A DNA stretch of 64,000 bases from Flaccisagitta enflata (GCA_965153355.1 OZ231126.1:59892001-59956000), one strand, 5' to 3'. Counted from the first letter of the stretch, positions 23,081 through 46,789 are shown. Notes: generated by a model from the sequence alone, not told the origin. Translations and numbers: made by a program.

Positions 23081-23236
23081 TTTTAGTCGCGTGCTACGTG
23101 ACTCTACACCCCGCTATGTTGGTCGGTCGGTCGGCCGGTTGGTCGGTTGGATGGTCGGTCGGTCCCCTTTTTACTTTTATGGCGCTTTTGAGCTTTTTGT
23201 TCTAGATAGTAGAGATGCGAGGATGCATCAAAAAAT
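23081..23236. mobile_element. Family S element S9 with two different hairpin ends
   Basis: Left hairpin AGTCGCGTGCTACGTGACT (23085-23103) and GGTCGGTCGG array. Instead of the usual distal end it closes with AGATGCGAGGATGCATC (23213-23229) before AAAAAA, the hairpin of the 61287 variant in inverse orientation. Confidence 0.6.
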
Positions 23237-23460
23237 AAAAAGGTTCTTGCTTTTATGAACGACAATTGGTGATTTTTTTTCAAAACGACTCAAATCTTTT
23301 TGGTAGTAACATGAAAATTTCTGCAGGAGGAGGATATTTTGAGAAAATTCATGGTCGTGAAGGGTCCCGATCAAAAATCGTCTTGGCCTCCTTGGTTCTG
23401 TCTCTACATTAGATAGTTGTGTAAAAATGTTATCCAACATTCATACCCCTGATTTCTTTA

Positions 23461-23648
23461 TTACATCAGCTCGATTTGTGCTTTGAATTGGGTAAGCTTA
23501 TTTCGATTGATTTCGTCTTGGACACTGGATATCTTGACCAGTAACTTGGTAAGTTGTTGGTAGGAGAACACATTATTTGAAATTTCAGTAATTAATGCTT
23601 TCTTGTGAATACTGATGCTACATGTTTCTCTCTCATTTCTTGCTTTAT
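23461..23648 (-). CDS. Possible 3'-terminal exon, unrecognised protein
   Basis: On the minus strand a frame runs from a possible acceptor (CACCCTGTTAG at 23659-23649) to TAA at 23463-23461, with AATAAA overlapping the stop. The 61 or so residues are non-repetitive, helical and charged (words KALITEISNN, QQLTKLLVK, SVQDEINRN). I do not recognise the family. The long frame upstream of 23648 runs into family G DNA, so only this part is called. The acceptor has a weak pyrimidine tract. Confidence 0.3.
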
Positions 23649-23755
23649 CTAACAGGGTGTGCAAAATTATCCGCAATACACTAATTCTTTTCATAACTCT
23701 AAAAAGACAATGATTTTTGAAAACGTCAGTGATAGATATGGGAAAAATATCCTTT

Positions 23756-24256
23756 TTGGGCAGCGGCCCCGAAGGGGACGAAGTCCTGTAGAACACAGGG
23801 GACTTTCGTTCGTTCGTTCGTTCGTTTCTCCGTTTGTTCATCCCCTCCCAGGCCCTCTCAGGCCTGAAATCTGCCCTCTCAGGCCTGATTTCTGCCCTCT
23901 CAGGCCTTGAATCTGCCCTCTTTGGACTGACATTTGCCCTTTCAGGCCTGAAACCTGTCCTCTCAGGCTTTGAATCTGCCCTCTCAGGCCTGAAATCTGC
24001 CCACTCAGATTCAAGGCCTAAGAGGGCAGATTTCAGGCCTGAGAAGGCAGATTTTAGGCCTGAGAGGGCAGGTTTCAGGCCTGAGAGGGCGGGGGGGGGG
24101 CGGACGGACGGAGAAACGAACGAACGAACAGACGAACAAAAGATCCCTGTGTTCTACAGGACTTCGTCCCCTTCGGGGCCGCTGCCCTCTCTCCCATTCC
24201 AATCTACAACCATGCAAAGCAGGGCAACGGGTATCGCTGACCACGTATTGCCCTTG
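23756..24256. mobile_element. Family G element G4, giant foldback
   Basis: TTGGGCAGCGGCCCCGAAG, GTCCTGTAGAACACAGG, (TTCG)n, then a 21-bp array GGCCTGAAATCTGCCCTCTCA that reverses orientation at about 24010, (CGAA)n, then the inverted end CCCTGTGTTCTACAGG...GCTGCCC, AAGCAGGGCAACGGG and TATCGCTGACCAC. The whole 500 bp can fold on itself. Confidence 0.8.
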
Positions 24257-24798
24257 GGCAACCTGTTAGCATTTAAAACCAAAATTCACAAAGAATTTAA
24301 AAGTCAGAGATAAGACTTTTTAGGTAAATTTTACTCTACTTAAACACTTCCTTAAAAGATTCTAAAAAAAACTGAAATTCTGTTGTTAGTTTTTCCTGCC
24401 CTTAAGGCCTCGTTTATTTGCTTTGGTGATCTCCATTCATGTTGCTGTAACTTACCCCCTTAGCATAGTGTCGCCCAAGTTGAGAAAATAACTATGGAGT
24501 AGTCACAAATACAAACATCTATGGAAAATTGGTGATGTCTAGAAAGCTCTTCAAAAGATCTTTCATTTGAGTTGTGTCGCAACATTGTTACTCAAACGGT
24601 TTAGAAGCTACATCAATTTGAAAAACACCTCTCTTTTTTTACCCTTACGGTATGTCAGCGATCAAAACTAGCACACAATCTCTTAAAAACCATACTTAAC
24701 CTTATCCGATTAAGATAAAATTTGACACGGTGGTACAGCATACCTTTCTTTAACAGCTTAAAAAAGGTTTTGAAATTTGCCATTTTTTATGACATCAA
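24257..24798. other. AT-rich; carries the shared MITE core words
   Basis: 24540-24625 contains AGCTCTTCAAAAGATCTTTC and CTCAAACGGTTTAGAAGC, which recur in several otherwise different elements (29500, 38750, 39140, 63650). No ends found. Confidence 0.45.
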
Positions 24799-25080
24799 GG
24801 TTAGTTGCATGCTACGCGACTCTATAAGCTACTTTTTGGTCTGTCCATCGGTCAGTCCGTCAGTCGGTCCATCACGTTGGTCCATTCATAACAAAAGTTG
24901 TTTTAAAGACCTTTTATTGCGTTTTTATATCTGTGAATAGAAGATACTCAAAGTAGTAAACAGAAATTTCAAACGTCTTTTTGCAAAAAAGATGCTTGTC
25001 TGTCTGTCTGTCTGTCTGTCTGCGGGACTTTTTTTCAAAGTGCCGACGCATGCAACTAAGGTCTAATGACCTTGTTTTAC
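24799..25080. mobile_element. Family S element S10
   Basis: Hairpin AGTTGCATGCTACGCGACT (24803-24821), CTATAAGC, TCAGTCCGTCAGTCGG array, (CTGT)n at 24996-25021, distal GCATGCAACTAAGG and ACCTTGTTTTACC. The distal GCATGCAACT is the exact complement of this copy's unusual arm AGTTGCATGC. Confidence 0.75.
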
Positions 25081-25241
25081 CTTTTTTGCCTATAAAACAA
25101 AATCCTGTCAAAATCAAAATCTTTGCTTTAAATCATTTGACTCCCATAGTGAAAAGGGGTGAAAAGACTTGAAATCAATTCTAGCAATCTAGCTTCTAGC
25201 ATAACTAACTGGTCCAAATTTCATAGTGCTTGGTCAATTTT

Positions 25242-26000
25242 GAGCAGTGGCCCTGAAGGGGACGAAGTCCTGTAGAACACAAGGGGGAATCTGTGCTATC
25301 ATCTATCCATCCGTCCGTTCATATGTACAGCCATCCGTCCATGCTCCCCTGCCCCATCCTCAGGGCTTCTTCACCAATGGGGCCCAAATCCAAACTGTAT
25401 GGCCCAAATCCAAGCAAAATGGTCCAAATCTGGCTAGAAAACCTGAATTCTTGTCTGAGTTCTATTATCTTGGCCCCTAAGAACTAGATTCTGGCTTCTT
25501 GTACCTAGATTCTTGGTTCTAAAACCCACATCCTAGCCCAGATCCAGATCTTGACCTATGGATTCCAAATTCTGTCGTCTGAGACCCAGGTTCTGGTCTC
25601 AGAGACCCAAATCCTGGCCTCAGAGACTCAAATCCTGGTGTCAAAGACTCAAATCCTTGCCTCTGAGACCAAGACTTTAGTCGCTCTGACTGGATTCTGT
25701 CCTCAGACACCCAGATCCTGGCCAGTTCCCAATCAACTAAACCTACAAACTACTCAAGAAGGCCATGGGTACCATCGTCCATATACTGCCTTATGACATT
25801 TTCCATGTTATTCAATGAGAATTTGAATAACAGGGCATCCTGGACAGAAGGATGGAAGACAGAAGGACGGATGGAAGTATGGACAGATTCTCCCTGTGTT
25901 CTACAGGACTTTGTCCCCTTTGGGGCCATTGCCCTGCTCCCCCTCAACCAAAATCACATACTTCTCAAGCAGGGCATGGGTATCGCTGACCACTTACTGT
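25242..26000. mobile_element. Family G element G5
   Basis: GAGCAGTGGCCCTGAAGG, GTCCTGTAGAACACAAGG at the left. An array of about 24-bp units TCTGAGACTCAAATCCTGG in the middle. CTCCCTGTGTTCTACAGG...GGGGCCATTGCCC, CAAGCAGGGCATGGG and TATCGCTGACCAC at the right. Confidence 0.75.
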
Positions 26001-26920
26001 GTTACTGTAGTTTTCTCTCCATGAAGCAATTGGGGATAAAATTGCTCACCCTGTTCGTGATCTCCATCAGGATTTTGTTTCAAGAACATGATGAAAGTGA
26101 CAGTAATTCTTTTGGCTTTTTTGGCATGCTATATCAAAACAGCATTTGGACAGGCAAATGGTATGTAAAGAGTTTCCAATTTTTTATTATTTGCAAAAAA
26201 AAAAAATCATCCATACTTTGCAGGCTTTTGTAATAATGATTCCACCTGATTTAACAAGGACAGATATAACATACAAACCTTATTTAAGTTCGCTAATCCC
26301 AAGTCCCAGTGCAATTTTTCTCCTGATTTAGAGACATTGGCATTTCAATTCAATTATGTTTTAATTTGTTTACTTAAATTTTCAGTCAACCTTTGCTATA
26401 TATAGCATGGCTCATGGCATTTATTATTTGAGGACATTCAATGTTTTCCCGTTGTTTGCTGACTCATCAAGCATGCATACGTCCAAACTGGGTAAAGAAT
26501 ATCCAATTCATAGGTCTTTCAATTAGCTAAGTACAATATTCTGCAATTACGGAAGGAAACTGAAATATGAAGAAAACTTCTTAATTCCTGTAACTTCCTG
26601 GCGCCGGCCTTAACTTCCCTATTGGGCCACAGCCATGCGGACAAAAATGCTCGGGACAGGGCCTTGTAGATTTAAGCATAGTTTCTGAATGAGATAAATG
26701 CGGTGAAAATTCGGGCTGACTCCTCATATAAAGTTGTATCATACAAAGCACACAATGAAGAAGTAATTGTAATAGTGACTCCCGGGAAGGAAAAATACTC
26801 AAGCTATCATGAAAAATTGATGACGACGTCTATCTCTTCCCCATAGTTTCACGATCTTTGTCTGCAATGGATATCACCATAACAGTACAAAGCGAACTTT
26901 TGACAGAGGGCTTTTGATGA
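26001..26920. other. No supported gene or repeat
   Basis: Mostly AT-rich. 26590-26690 is GC-richer (GGCGCCGG, GGGCCACAGCCATGCGG) but its frames are not recognised. Confidence 0.3.
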
Positions 26921-27046
26921 AAACAAGGCCCGATACACGGCCACCAGTTGCGGATGGGTGGGCAGGAGCGGAAATGCGCGTTTTCACACTTCGACTCGTG
27001 CTCACCGACGGACCGACAGACCAACCGACGGACCGCAACTAAAAAG
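26921..27046. mobile_element. Family S element S11, truncated hairpin
   Basis: AAACAAGGCCCGATACACGG, CCAGTTGCGGATGGGTGGG, ACCGACGGACCGACAGACC array, closing with CCGCAACT and AAAAA. Only the outer arm of the hairpin remains, and it complements the distal AGTTGCGG. Confidence 0.7.
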
Positions 27047-27221
27047 ACAAAAGACATAAGCATCGCTACTATATATCAAAACTGATGAAAAATATTTTAA
27101 CGTAAACTAAGACTAAGTCACTGAGACACAAAAGTCAAACTGATCGTGATGGCAGCTGAAGAATACTACAAAAAAAAAATATGAACAAAAAGAGTGAAAT
27201 ATCACTAGTAGAGAAGCTTTT

Positions 27222-27795
27222 TTGGGCAGCGGCCCCGAAGGGGCCGATGACCTATGCTTTCACAAATAGGGGAAATTTCTCCTTCTTCTTCTTCTCCTGC
27301 TTCTTCTTCATCCTCCTCCCCCCCCCCTGGCCCAAATCTTAGTCTCAAGGCCCAAATCCTAGTTTCAAGGCCCAATTCCTAGCCTTGAGTCTCAAATCCT
27401 TGCCTCGAAGCTCAGATCTCAGCCTCGAAGCTCAAATCCCAGCCTGAAGGCTCAAATCAAAGCCTGGAGGCTCAAATCCAAGCCTGGTGGCTCAAATCCC
27501 AGCCTGGAGGCTCAGATATCGGCCTCAAGGCTCAAATCCATGTCCCGAGGCTCAAACCCCAGTCTCAAAGCTCAAATCCCAGCCTTGAGCCTCAAAGCCC
27601 AAATCCCAGCCTTGAGCCTCAAATCCCAGCCTCAAGGCTCAAATACCAGTCTCGAGGCTCAAATCCCAGCCTTGAGGTTAAATTTCAGCCTCCAAGCCCT
27701 GATTCTAGCCTTGAGGCTGCCCCTCTAACCTCCTCACACCTACATACACTCACATAGGGGCAACGGGTACCGCTGACCATCTGACGCTTTTGCGA
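27222..27795. mobile_element. Family G element G6
   Basis: TTGGGCAGCGGCCCCGAAGG, GGCCGATGACCTATGC, then an array of CAAGGCTCAAATCCCAGCCT units (27335-27715), ending TAGGGGCAACGGGTACCGC and TGACCATCTGACGC. Lys/Ser/Leu-rich frames inside are artefacts. Confidence 0.75.
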
Positions 27796-27889
27796 CTATT
27801 TTATATGATTTAAACAAAATTGTTTTAGTGATATTGAATACCCCACAAATGATGTATGATATCTCGTACTGATTCATTTGAGGCTGCAT

Positions 27890-27995
27890 TTATCTGCCTG
27901 TTTGTCTTTCTGTTGGTCTGTCCGCCCGTCTGCTTGTCTGTTTTTCTGTCTTTCTGTCTGCTCACCCACAAGCGACTTAGGTAGCCATGTTCAAC
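27890..27995. mobile_element. Family S remnant S12
   Basis: CTGTCCGCCCGTCTGCTTG array and CTCACCCACAAGCGACTTAGG, TAGCCATG. Hairpin lost. Confidence 0.45.
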
Positions 27996-28376
27996 TCAAT
28001 CAGACCTCTTTTTTGACAGCAAATCTGTAATCCTGGTGTTATTTCCTTTTAAAGGTCGCACTTTATGTTTTTAGGAAGAAATAAGAATTTCTATTTTTAA
28101 GCCACCGTTATAATTTTGCAACAGTGGCAAAACAATTGAAAATCATAATTCTTGGAGAAACTATATAGTGTGACATATCAAATGAAAGGAAATGTCATCA
28201 GGATTACGAATTTGCTAATAAAAAAGAGGTTTTGATTAGTAAAAAGAATCTATATTCAAAATGAGGTTAGAATTATCTTGTTTTTTTTTCAAATTTCACA
28301 AAAAGCGCCCTTGACAACATTTCATTAGTGATAGTTTTAGTTTAATAAACCCTAAAAGTATAAGAAACTGCAAAAG

Positions 28377-28510
28377 AACAAGGCCAAGTAGGCCAATAAG
28401 GTGCGACATGTGGATTGTCGAATGAATGCGTTACCCAACCAACCAACCAACCAACCAACCAACCAACCAATGGACACAGCCAGTTATAGAGGTGCTTTGT
28501 TGCACCTAGA
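28377..28510. mobile_element. Family S element S13, AGGTGC variant
   Basis: AACAAGGCCAAGTAGGCC, AAGGTGCGACATGTGG, (AACC)n at 28437-28470, then hairpin AGGTGCTTTGTTGCACCT (28490-28507). Hairpin arms and distal motif are all AGGTGC instead of AGTCGC. Confidence 0.75.
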
Positions 28511-28695
28511 AAACCACTGTACTATTATGACTTTTGACCTGGACTCACGTTGAGAGGAGAGTGTATGAGATGCATACTTTTAATTGCCCAGTTAGATGAA
28601 GTTTTACATAAAGAATGCTGATGGTTTTGCAACGCTTCAGTTAAAATTTCATCTCACTAGAAGTATGCTTTTCATGTAAATAAAGCTATTGCGAC

Positions 28696-40475
<11,780 letters not shown>

Positions 40476-40504
40476 TTCATCATTTGAGGAGAACGAGGAA
40501 TTAA

Positions 40505-41069
40505 CATGTGTCCCACAATTATTGGAACTCAGAGTAATGGCTACCAAATTTACATCATTGAAGATATTGTTATGGAGTTTTTATCATTAGATAGAGGATA
40601 AAAAAATCTTCATTTTGCTCATGAATTTCATCAATTTTGATTGAGGCTAAGGCAAGTTATGTTGAAAACTGTTGAGATGTGTTTTTCCAAAATCATCACA
40701 AAATTACTAAAAAAATCATTCACCTTTGAAAGACTATCAAATCTAAACGAATAAAGCTACAATTACCAGATTGATCCCATTTATTAGATTTGTTTCAACT
40801 CTTTAAAACGCGACCGATCTGAAAATTGTAGCTCAATTTGTTTAGGAACAGCACTCTTCCAAAGTTGATGCTTATTTACAGGTTGGAACCTTATCATTTT
40901 TAGATGATTTATAAAAAAAACAATTATTGTGGACTGAAGTGAATTAAAACTACAAAAATCTACCTGAAAATACATCTTGATACATACAGTTAACCTTTGA
41001 TGAGAAATTAGCACTGTATTCTACAATGAAGTTTTCATGGTCCTGTTCCAATAATTGTGGGACACATGT
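40505..41069. mobile_element. TIR element P6 just after the ankyrin stop codon
   Basis: Inverted ends CATGTGTCCCACAATTATTG and CAATAATTGTGGGACACATG, with TTAA-like borders (TTAA at 40501; TTTAA at 41069). Contains AATAAA at about 40749, usable as the host gene's poly(A) signal. Confidence 0.75.
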
Positions 41070-41600
41070 TTAAATGATCACAACATCTTTGTATTCATAA
41101 TTTAATACAGCGATTGTAATACAGTATTTTAATTTATTGAAGAGGATTTACGCCTTCTTCCCTCTGACAAATTGAAGCGGAGCCAATGGGTATCACTCAA
41201 TTAGTCAATAACAATTTCAATAGATGATTAAATATTTCGTTTTGTTTTTTGGTTTTTTTTTTCTATATCCTCTTAAAGTCAAGCTTATCCAGGGTCTAGG
41301 CAAAATCACGCTGATATATATTTTTCAGTTTAAGTACAGTGAGGGATATTGTTCCACTTGCCACACTACTTAGCATCACTGCGCAGAGCGAGACTCTCTG
41401 CCTTTAGTTAGTTCACATTTAGTCTTCATAGAAGAAAGACGTACAAAAAAAAGTTATCTTTTTAAATTAAAAGAAAGGACGCATGAAGCTCATGAATCGG
41501 GCTATTTCTTTGGATTAAACAATCAAACCTGCTACTTTTGGAAAGAATCCGTTTTCTCATTGTAATCTAATTATGTTACAAACCCCTTTACAATTATAAT
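41070..41600. other. AT-rich spacer; no gene recognised
   Basis: Possibly includes the 3' untranslated part of the minus-strand LINE that ends near 41600. Confidence 0.3.
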
Positions 41601-42339
41601 ATCTTTTATTCATCATAAGAGACAGAGCACACAACAACATCCAGTTACTACAAACTACTTTGTAGGAGAGTAGGGGCACAAAGAGAAAAAAAATCAGTTA
41701 GAAATACGTTGATAATACAACTTCTGCAAGCCTTCCAAAATAGAGTTACCCAGGTTTGAAAGATGCTTCAAAAATTTCCGAGTACGATTTTCAAAAATTT
41801 CAATTAAAGATGGATATCCGAATGAGAGGCGTAAAAAATGTATGCTTTCCCATCTGTTGTATGTAAAAATACGACGTATGCAGTCATTCAAAGCTACATT
41901 AAGAGGCTGCATTTGAATAGCAGAGTACTCGATTACATCAGAGGCATAAGTTAGGTGAGGGACACACGTAGCATACAACATTTTCAAAAGAATTTGTTCG
42001 GAGGGCTTGTGATGAACATTAAGTACCGTGTTAGCTGCAGAGCATAACTTTACAAGTGGTTTTGAATGTGACATTGAGAAACGGTTACCAGCAAGAATTG
42101 TGACACCTAGGTATTTATACCTATCAACATATTCAAGGTTTTTACCGTACATCGTAAAAGTAGGAATGTTATCACCTTTACCAATATACATCACTTTTGA
42201 CTTAGAAGGATTGTAAGAGAGACACCAAGCTAGTCCATAAGTTACACATGTATCAAGAAGTAGTTGTAGGGCAGAGCGACATGGGGCTAATAAACAGATG
42301 TCATCAGCGTACACAATACAAGCAAGAAATATATTTTAT

Positions 42340-43098
42340 GATATGACAACCAATCTTTAATTTTTTCAATTGTTGTATCAAATCATCTATGCAGATGATT
42401 TGTGTCTAATTGCACCGACGAGAAGTGCCATGCAGGAAATGTTACGAATATGCGAGGAATATTGTTCGGAATACTGCCTTTCATTTAATGTCAAAAAATC
42501 AAAGGTTCTTGTTTTTGGCAATACTAAAAAAGAAAATATTTCAAATCTTGTACTGAATGGTAAATCTTTGGAATTCGTGAATGAATGGAAATATCTAGGA
42601 GTTACAATTGTTTCTGGCAAATGTATAAGTTTTTCTGCAAGACCAGCGTTATCCTCCTTTTATCGCGCGGTCAACTCCATATTTTCTGTTTTACAAAAGC
42701 CTGACGAAATTGTCCTCATGAATTTATTGTACACTAATTGTGTCCCAATCCTTACCTACGGTGCAGAAGTTGTTGATTTTTCCCTCTCTGATATGCGAAG
42801 TTTTAATACGGCTATAAATGATGCAATTCGTAAAATTTTTTCCTACCAACGTTGGGAAAGCACGCGGTTTTTACGACAGAGTTCTGGTTTTCCAAGCATC
42901 TATGATATTTACAGTAGACGTTCTGATTCTTTCCTATCTGGCAACCTCAAAGGTAAAAATGAGGCTATTATTCATGCAACTGTACTTTATCTGTACGACC
43001 TAATTGGAAACGATTGAATCGATGTTTTAGTGTGTAGTTTTTAGAGGCTAGTCTTGTTGTTTGCACGCGCGCTCTGTCATTTCATGACGAATAAAAAA
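42340..43098 (+). pseudogene. 5'-truncated non-LTR RT fragment inserted antisense
   Basis: An open frame to TGA at 43015 has IIYADDLCLIAPTRSAMQ, LSFNVKKSKVLVFG and WKYLGVTIVSG, the YADD-to-thumb part of a CR1/jockey-like RT. Everything before YADD is missing, as expected of an incomplete reverse transcription. The 3' flank holds AATAAA (about 43090) near the junction. It is a different, diverged family from the minus copy it interrupts. 215 residues without a stop suggest a relatively recent arrival. Confidence 0.82.
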
Positions 43099-43286
43099 TG
43101 CCATTAACTATAAAAAGTCATGGGCTAAGCACTCCGCCTTGTCGAACACCGGAATAAACACGAAATGTGTCACTAAAAACTCCATTCCATTTTACCAAGC
43201 TCGACAAATTAGAATACCAATATATCAATAAATTCAAAAAACAAATGGGTATGTTACGTTTCATCAGTTTTATAAACAACCCGCTA

Positions 43287-44075
43287 CCCTGTTTTCAAAA
43301 GCAACTGCAACCAGCAAAACCTTTATTATGCCCAAAGTGTTCACATTTGGAAATTCAGATTGGTTTTGTCTAGAAGCACATGACCTACCATTTATTTATG
43401 CAAAATTTCATAGTAGTGGCTCCATTAGTTTGGCTTCCACATAATTTTGAGTAAAAATGTAGTAAGCCCAATGAGAGGCTCCTCAAAAGTTTGGTTGAAT
43501 GACCCCTATTACTTTAACATAATGTCATTTCTCTATGAATCAAAGGAAAATAGACAGATTGATCTTTAAACATGGATAATGGTTTTTTTTATGTATCTCA
43601 AGAAATAACATTTAAAATTGTAATACATAAATACATTGTATTTATGTTTTTTCATGTGGCAAATTTGATTTTTCCTTTGATTTTTCAAAGTCTGAATAGG
43701 TTTTTATCCCTATCAAATAGTATAGAAGGCCTCAATTTTATCAAAAATCCTGAAAAGTTAAAACTGATGCAAAAGAGGGGTCAATTAGTATCCATTTATA
43801 ACCAACATGGTTATTTTAGCTCAATTATTAAAAAGATAACAACAGTTTATTGAAGCATATTTCTGCATAGATGCCATTTTTGAGTAAAACTTCATCAAAT
43901 TTCACCATATTTCAAAATCATGTGGAAACTAAACTACCGGAGCCACTGTTATGAAATTTTGCATGAATAAATGGTAGGTTATTTCCTTTTAGACAAAACA
44001 TATCCGGATGTCCTCATGTGATTACTTTTGGCACAATAAAGGTTTTGCTGGTTGCAGTCGCTTTTGAAAACAGGG
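43287..44075. mobile_element. Foldback MITE P4 (CCCTGTTTTCAAAAGC ends) inside the LINE
   Basis: Ends CCCTGTTTTCAAAAGC and GCTTTTGAAAACAGGG, TA on both sides (43285-43286 and 44076-44077). The arms run far inwards (CAGCAAAACC; ATAAATGGTAGG). Precise TA-type insertion into the RT frame. Confidence 0.88.
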
Positions 44076-44215
44076 TATGATTTACTTTGTCACAGCCTTT
44101 GGAGCAATCAAAAAATGCTGCAAAGACGTTTGAACCGCGACTTGTGAAATAGTCTATGCATTCTTTCAAAGAAAATATTGCATGTGACGTTTTTGGTAAC
44201 CAAATTGGACCAAAT

Positions 44216-44539
44216 CAGTAAAAAGAAAATAACTTATTTTTGTTAACATCGCATGTTCAAATAGAAAAGAAAATACAACACCAAGCGTAAGACCGTGTGC
44301 CTGATTTTTAGCACTCTCTCGCTCTTGGTGAGATCTCGTATGGGACTCAATGTTTGATAATCTCATTTTGAGAGGATCATTTTCTTCAGGAGAGTATGTC
44401 TGTCCGTCCATCTGGCCTCGGCGCAAAATCCACTCAACGCAGACACACAGTAAGGAGGCAGCGTTGCCCGATTGGGCTTGCTCTGTTCGTAGCATAACCA
44501 GGCTGAAAAGCTGAACAGAATGTCATTTTTTCTCTCACG
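44216..44539 (-). other. Possible 5' continuation of the minus LINE
   Basis: The minus frame continues upstream of FGYQK (109 codons) but I recognise no further RT motif. Not called. Confidence 0.25.
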
Positions 44540-45110
44540 TGGATTTTTTTTTTTTTCTAGTGGTTACGTAAAACGTTTTTTTCACTCGTACAGCGAGGCA
44601 AGCCCCCTTGACGTGATAGAGAGTGAAAACGACAATATGATGAAGCGCACATACACCACGCGCATTCACGGCGTTTACGGGAAAGTAGCGCGTGTGCACC
44701 TGCTCAAATGTGCGTGCATTTACACATTATCAGCGGATTCGCGCGTCTCTGCGTGCCCGAGGCTATTACGTAAAAGCGACGATGCGTGTTACGTAAAGGA
44801 CGTGTGGTATCGCGAGTCTTCCAGAGACCGAAGTGGTATACGACTGGATGTCGTCGTCGTTGTCGTTGCCGTCGAGGCTCGAGGGGGCGATATCCTCACA
44901 AAAGCGTCACGCTTGAAATGAATCCTGAATGGATAGAAACGACGACAAAAAAAAAAAAAAGAAGAAGAGAGCCAAAGCAGGAAATTGAATTTCATCCTTT
45001 GATTGATGGCGGAGCCGTCGAGCCTCGCCAAGCTGTCGTCCTTGCTGGTTTAGTTGTCACTGCTTGGCTGCTCTATGACCCTTTATCAACATTGCTGCTT
45101 ATTTGAACCA
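44540..45110 (+). promoter_or_regulatory. CpG-rich block with TTACGTAA sites; possible gene 5' end
   Basis: CG dinucleotides are frequent here and rare around it. The bZIP-type word TTACGTAA occurs three times (about 44563, 44767, 44789). An ATG in good context (GATGGCGGAGCCG, 45006) opens a 15-codon frame that would need a donor at GTTTAG. A 133-codon frame (44520-44921) also spans it, without recognisable domain. Confidence 0.3.
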
Positions 45111-45289
45111 GTAGAGGAGCGCATTGTTGAGTGTTGATATATACTTACTGGTCTCTCTGTCTCCAACAACGATGAATGAATCGTTGTCATTTGTAGGACC
45201 TCGCTCCTTCTCTCACTCATCTGCTTTCCTTCCTTCCCCGATTTCCCTCCACCTTTCAGCCCAGTCAGTTTCTTAACTAACACCATTTC
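45111..45289. other. No supported feature
   Basis: Unassigned. Confidence 0.3.
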
Positions 45290-46110
45290 TCCGATAACCC
45301 TTTTCGGCCCACATTCAAGAGGTTATATTCCTCATCAATGCTTGATCGATAAAAAGTCAAAATCGTTATTTCCGTTTTCCATGATCCCCTCTGCAGCCCA
45401 CGACCATGGGGACAATTCCTTCACGTGGCTTGATAGACGAAAGCGCTAAAACCGCCGTATTTATTCATCCCCTGTCCCGCCCCCAATCACAACAATGTCA
45501 ACAAATTTGGGCATTCAAACGAAATACCATTTCCAAGCACTTATCATGTCCCATTTGCATAGTTAAAGTCCAGTCTCATCGGAAAATCGATTTGAACTCG
45601 ATCTAGGCTTTCCGTAATCAACGCTCTATTTGTATAGAATTGATAGTAGTAGTCATAAAAGAAATTTCTTCCATAGACATTCTATGCAACTAATGCATTG
45701 ATTAATGATTACGGAATGCCTAAATCAAGTCCAAATCGATTTTCCAAGGAGATTGGGCTCCAATAATGCTGATGGAACATGAAAAATACCTGGAAATAAT
45801 GTTTCACTGTAATGCCCAATTTGAGGCCATTCTACTATTCAGTCCCCGATCACGAGAATTATAACTCGTCAAAATTTGGTCGACAAAATTGCAAAACTGC
45901 TCCCTAAAAAAACACCATTTTCCTCTAACCTCTTTCTAGCCCTTTCCGATGAGGGTTATTCCTTGTCAAAATTTGCTCAGAAAAACCGTTCCTTTCGTTT
46001 CATTTCCTTTCATCCCCTTTCTGGCCCGCAATCACGAGGGTTATTCCTCGTCAATGAAAGTTGGACAACATTACTACTCAACCCCTATCTTACCAAAGGA
46101 TGAGAGCCTT
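45290..46110. repeat. Diverged repeats of about 95-110 bp, block 1
   Basis: The words GGCCCGCAATCACGAGG, GTTATTCCTCGTCAA and TTYGRTCGACAAAA recur near 45305, 45410, 45850, 45935 and 46025, and again at 46795-46915. A small hairpin (45569-45757) lies between. Confidence 0.6.
45569..45757. mobile_element. Small foldback element P9
   Basis: Arms AGTCTCATCGGAAAATCGAT and ATCGATTTTCC-type complement, with inner CTTTCCGTAATCA / TGATTACGGAA. Confidence 0.65.
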
Positions 46111-46690
46111 TGAAGCTCTCAATAGTGTTTAATCCGGACCTATCACAATTATCCTTAGTAGTCAATCACAACTAAGACCATCTGAGCATTATCATGAAAT
46201 TATTCAAAAAAAACAATCCCATTAATAGAAGAAATTAATAATTTTCACCTGTTTGCTACATGCGCCCATGACAAGAAAGAGCATCAGATGAGTGTGCTGA
46301 ACGGTGACATTAGAGATCTCGAATGATCATTTCCAAGATCACCCCAATTCTGACAATAACAATGCATGTATGAAATGAATTTGGCTCACCTAATTGAAAT
46401 GCACAATCTAAGTAATTTGGTTTATTCTGGTAGACAGACATATTTGGAGTTAGCACAACCAAAAAAATAGAACTTTCAATATTCAGCTTTTTTGAAAATC
46501 AAGTTCTTAAATTTCTTCTTCAGATAAGAAAAACCCTTGATTCAATTTAGTATCAGCTTGTTCAAGAGATGGGATCTTATTTGGAATAGGGTGGGGCATA
46601 ATCCAAATATCCCTCATAACTATCTGATTTTCCCATTGTAAAAGGCTAAGCAACCCACAGCCTAAAATCCAAATCCTTTCCACTGATTGA
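46111..46690. other. No supported feature
   Basis: AT-rich, unassigned. Confidence 0.3.
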
Positions 46691-46789
46691 GATCATTCCC
46701 TGAAACATTCCATGTCAACCCAAATGTTTGAACGAAAAAAAGCTCCCTCAATAACATTATTTTCCTTGATTTTCTTTCTTCCATCACAA

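Larger units (their letters stand above)
41694..44215 (-). pseudogene. Non-LTR retrotransposon RT (CR1/jockey-like), broken by two insertions
   Basis: Read on the minus strand in three parts. 44215-44076: FGYQK, then after a frameshift a block with LKECIDYF, SRGSNVF and FDCSKGCDKVNH (RT motif with the first catalytic Asp). 43285-about 43105: LFIKLMKRNIP, IYWYSNLSS and the signature GVRQGGVLSP followed by a stop. 42337-41694: YADDICLLAP (catalytic YADD), then 200 more residues with NPSKSKVM and YKYLGVTI. A MITE (43287-44075) separates parts 1 and 2, and removing it plus one TA leaves the frame continuous. A plus-strand RT separates parts 2 and 3. No endonuclease domain is seen. Inactive, with one frameshift and one stop besides the insertions. 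Confidence 0.85.

Noticed and set aside
42340-44215. Twin-priming inversion of a single LINE
   Set aside because: The two RT fragments cover the same YADD-to-thumb region but differ strongly in protein sequence, so they are separate families.
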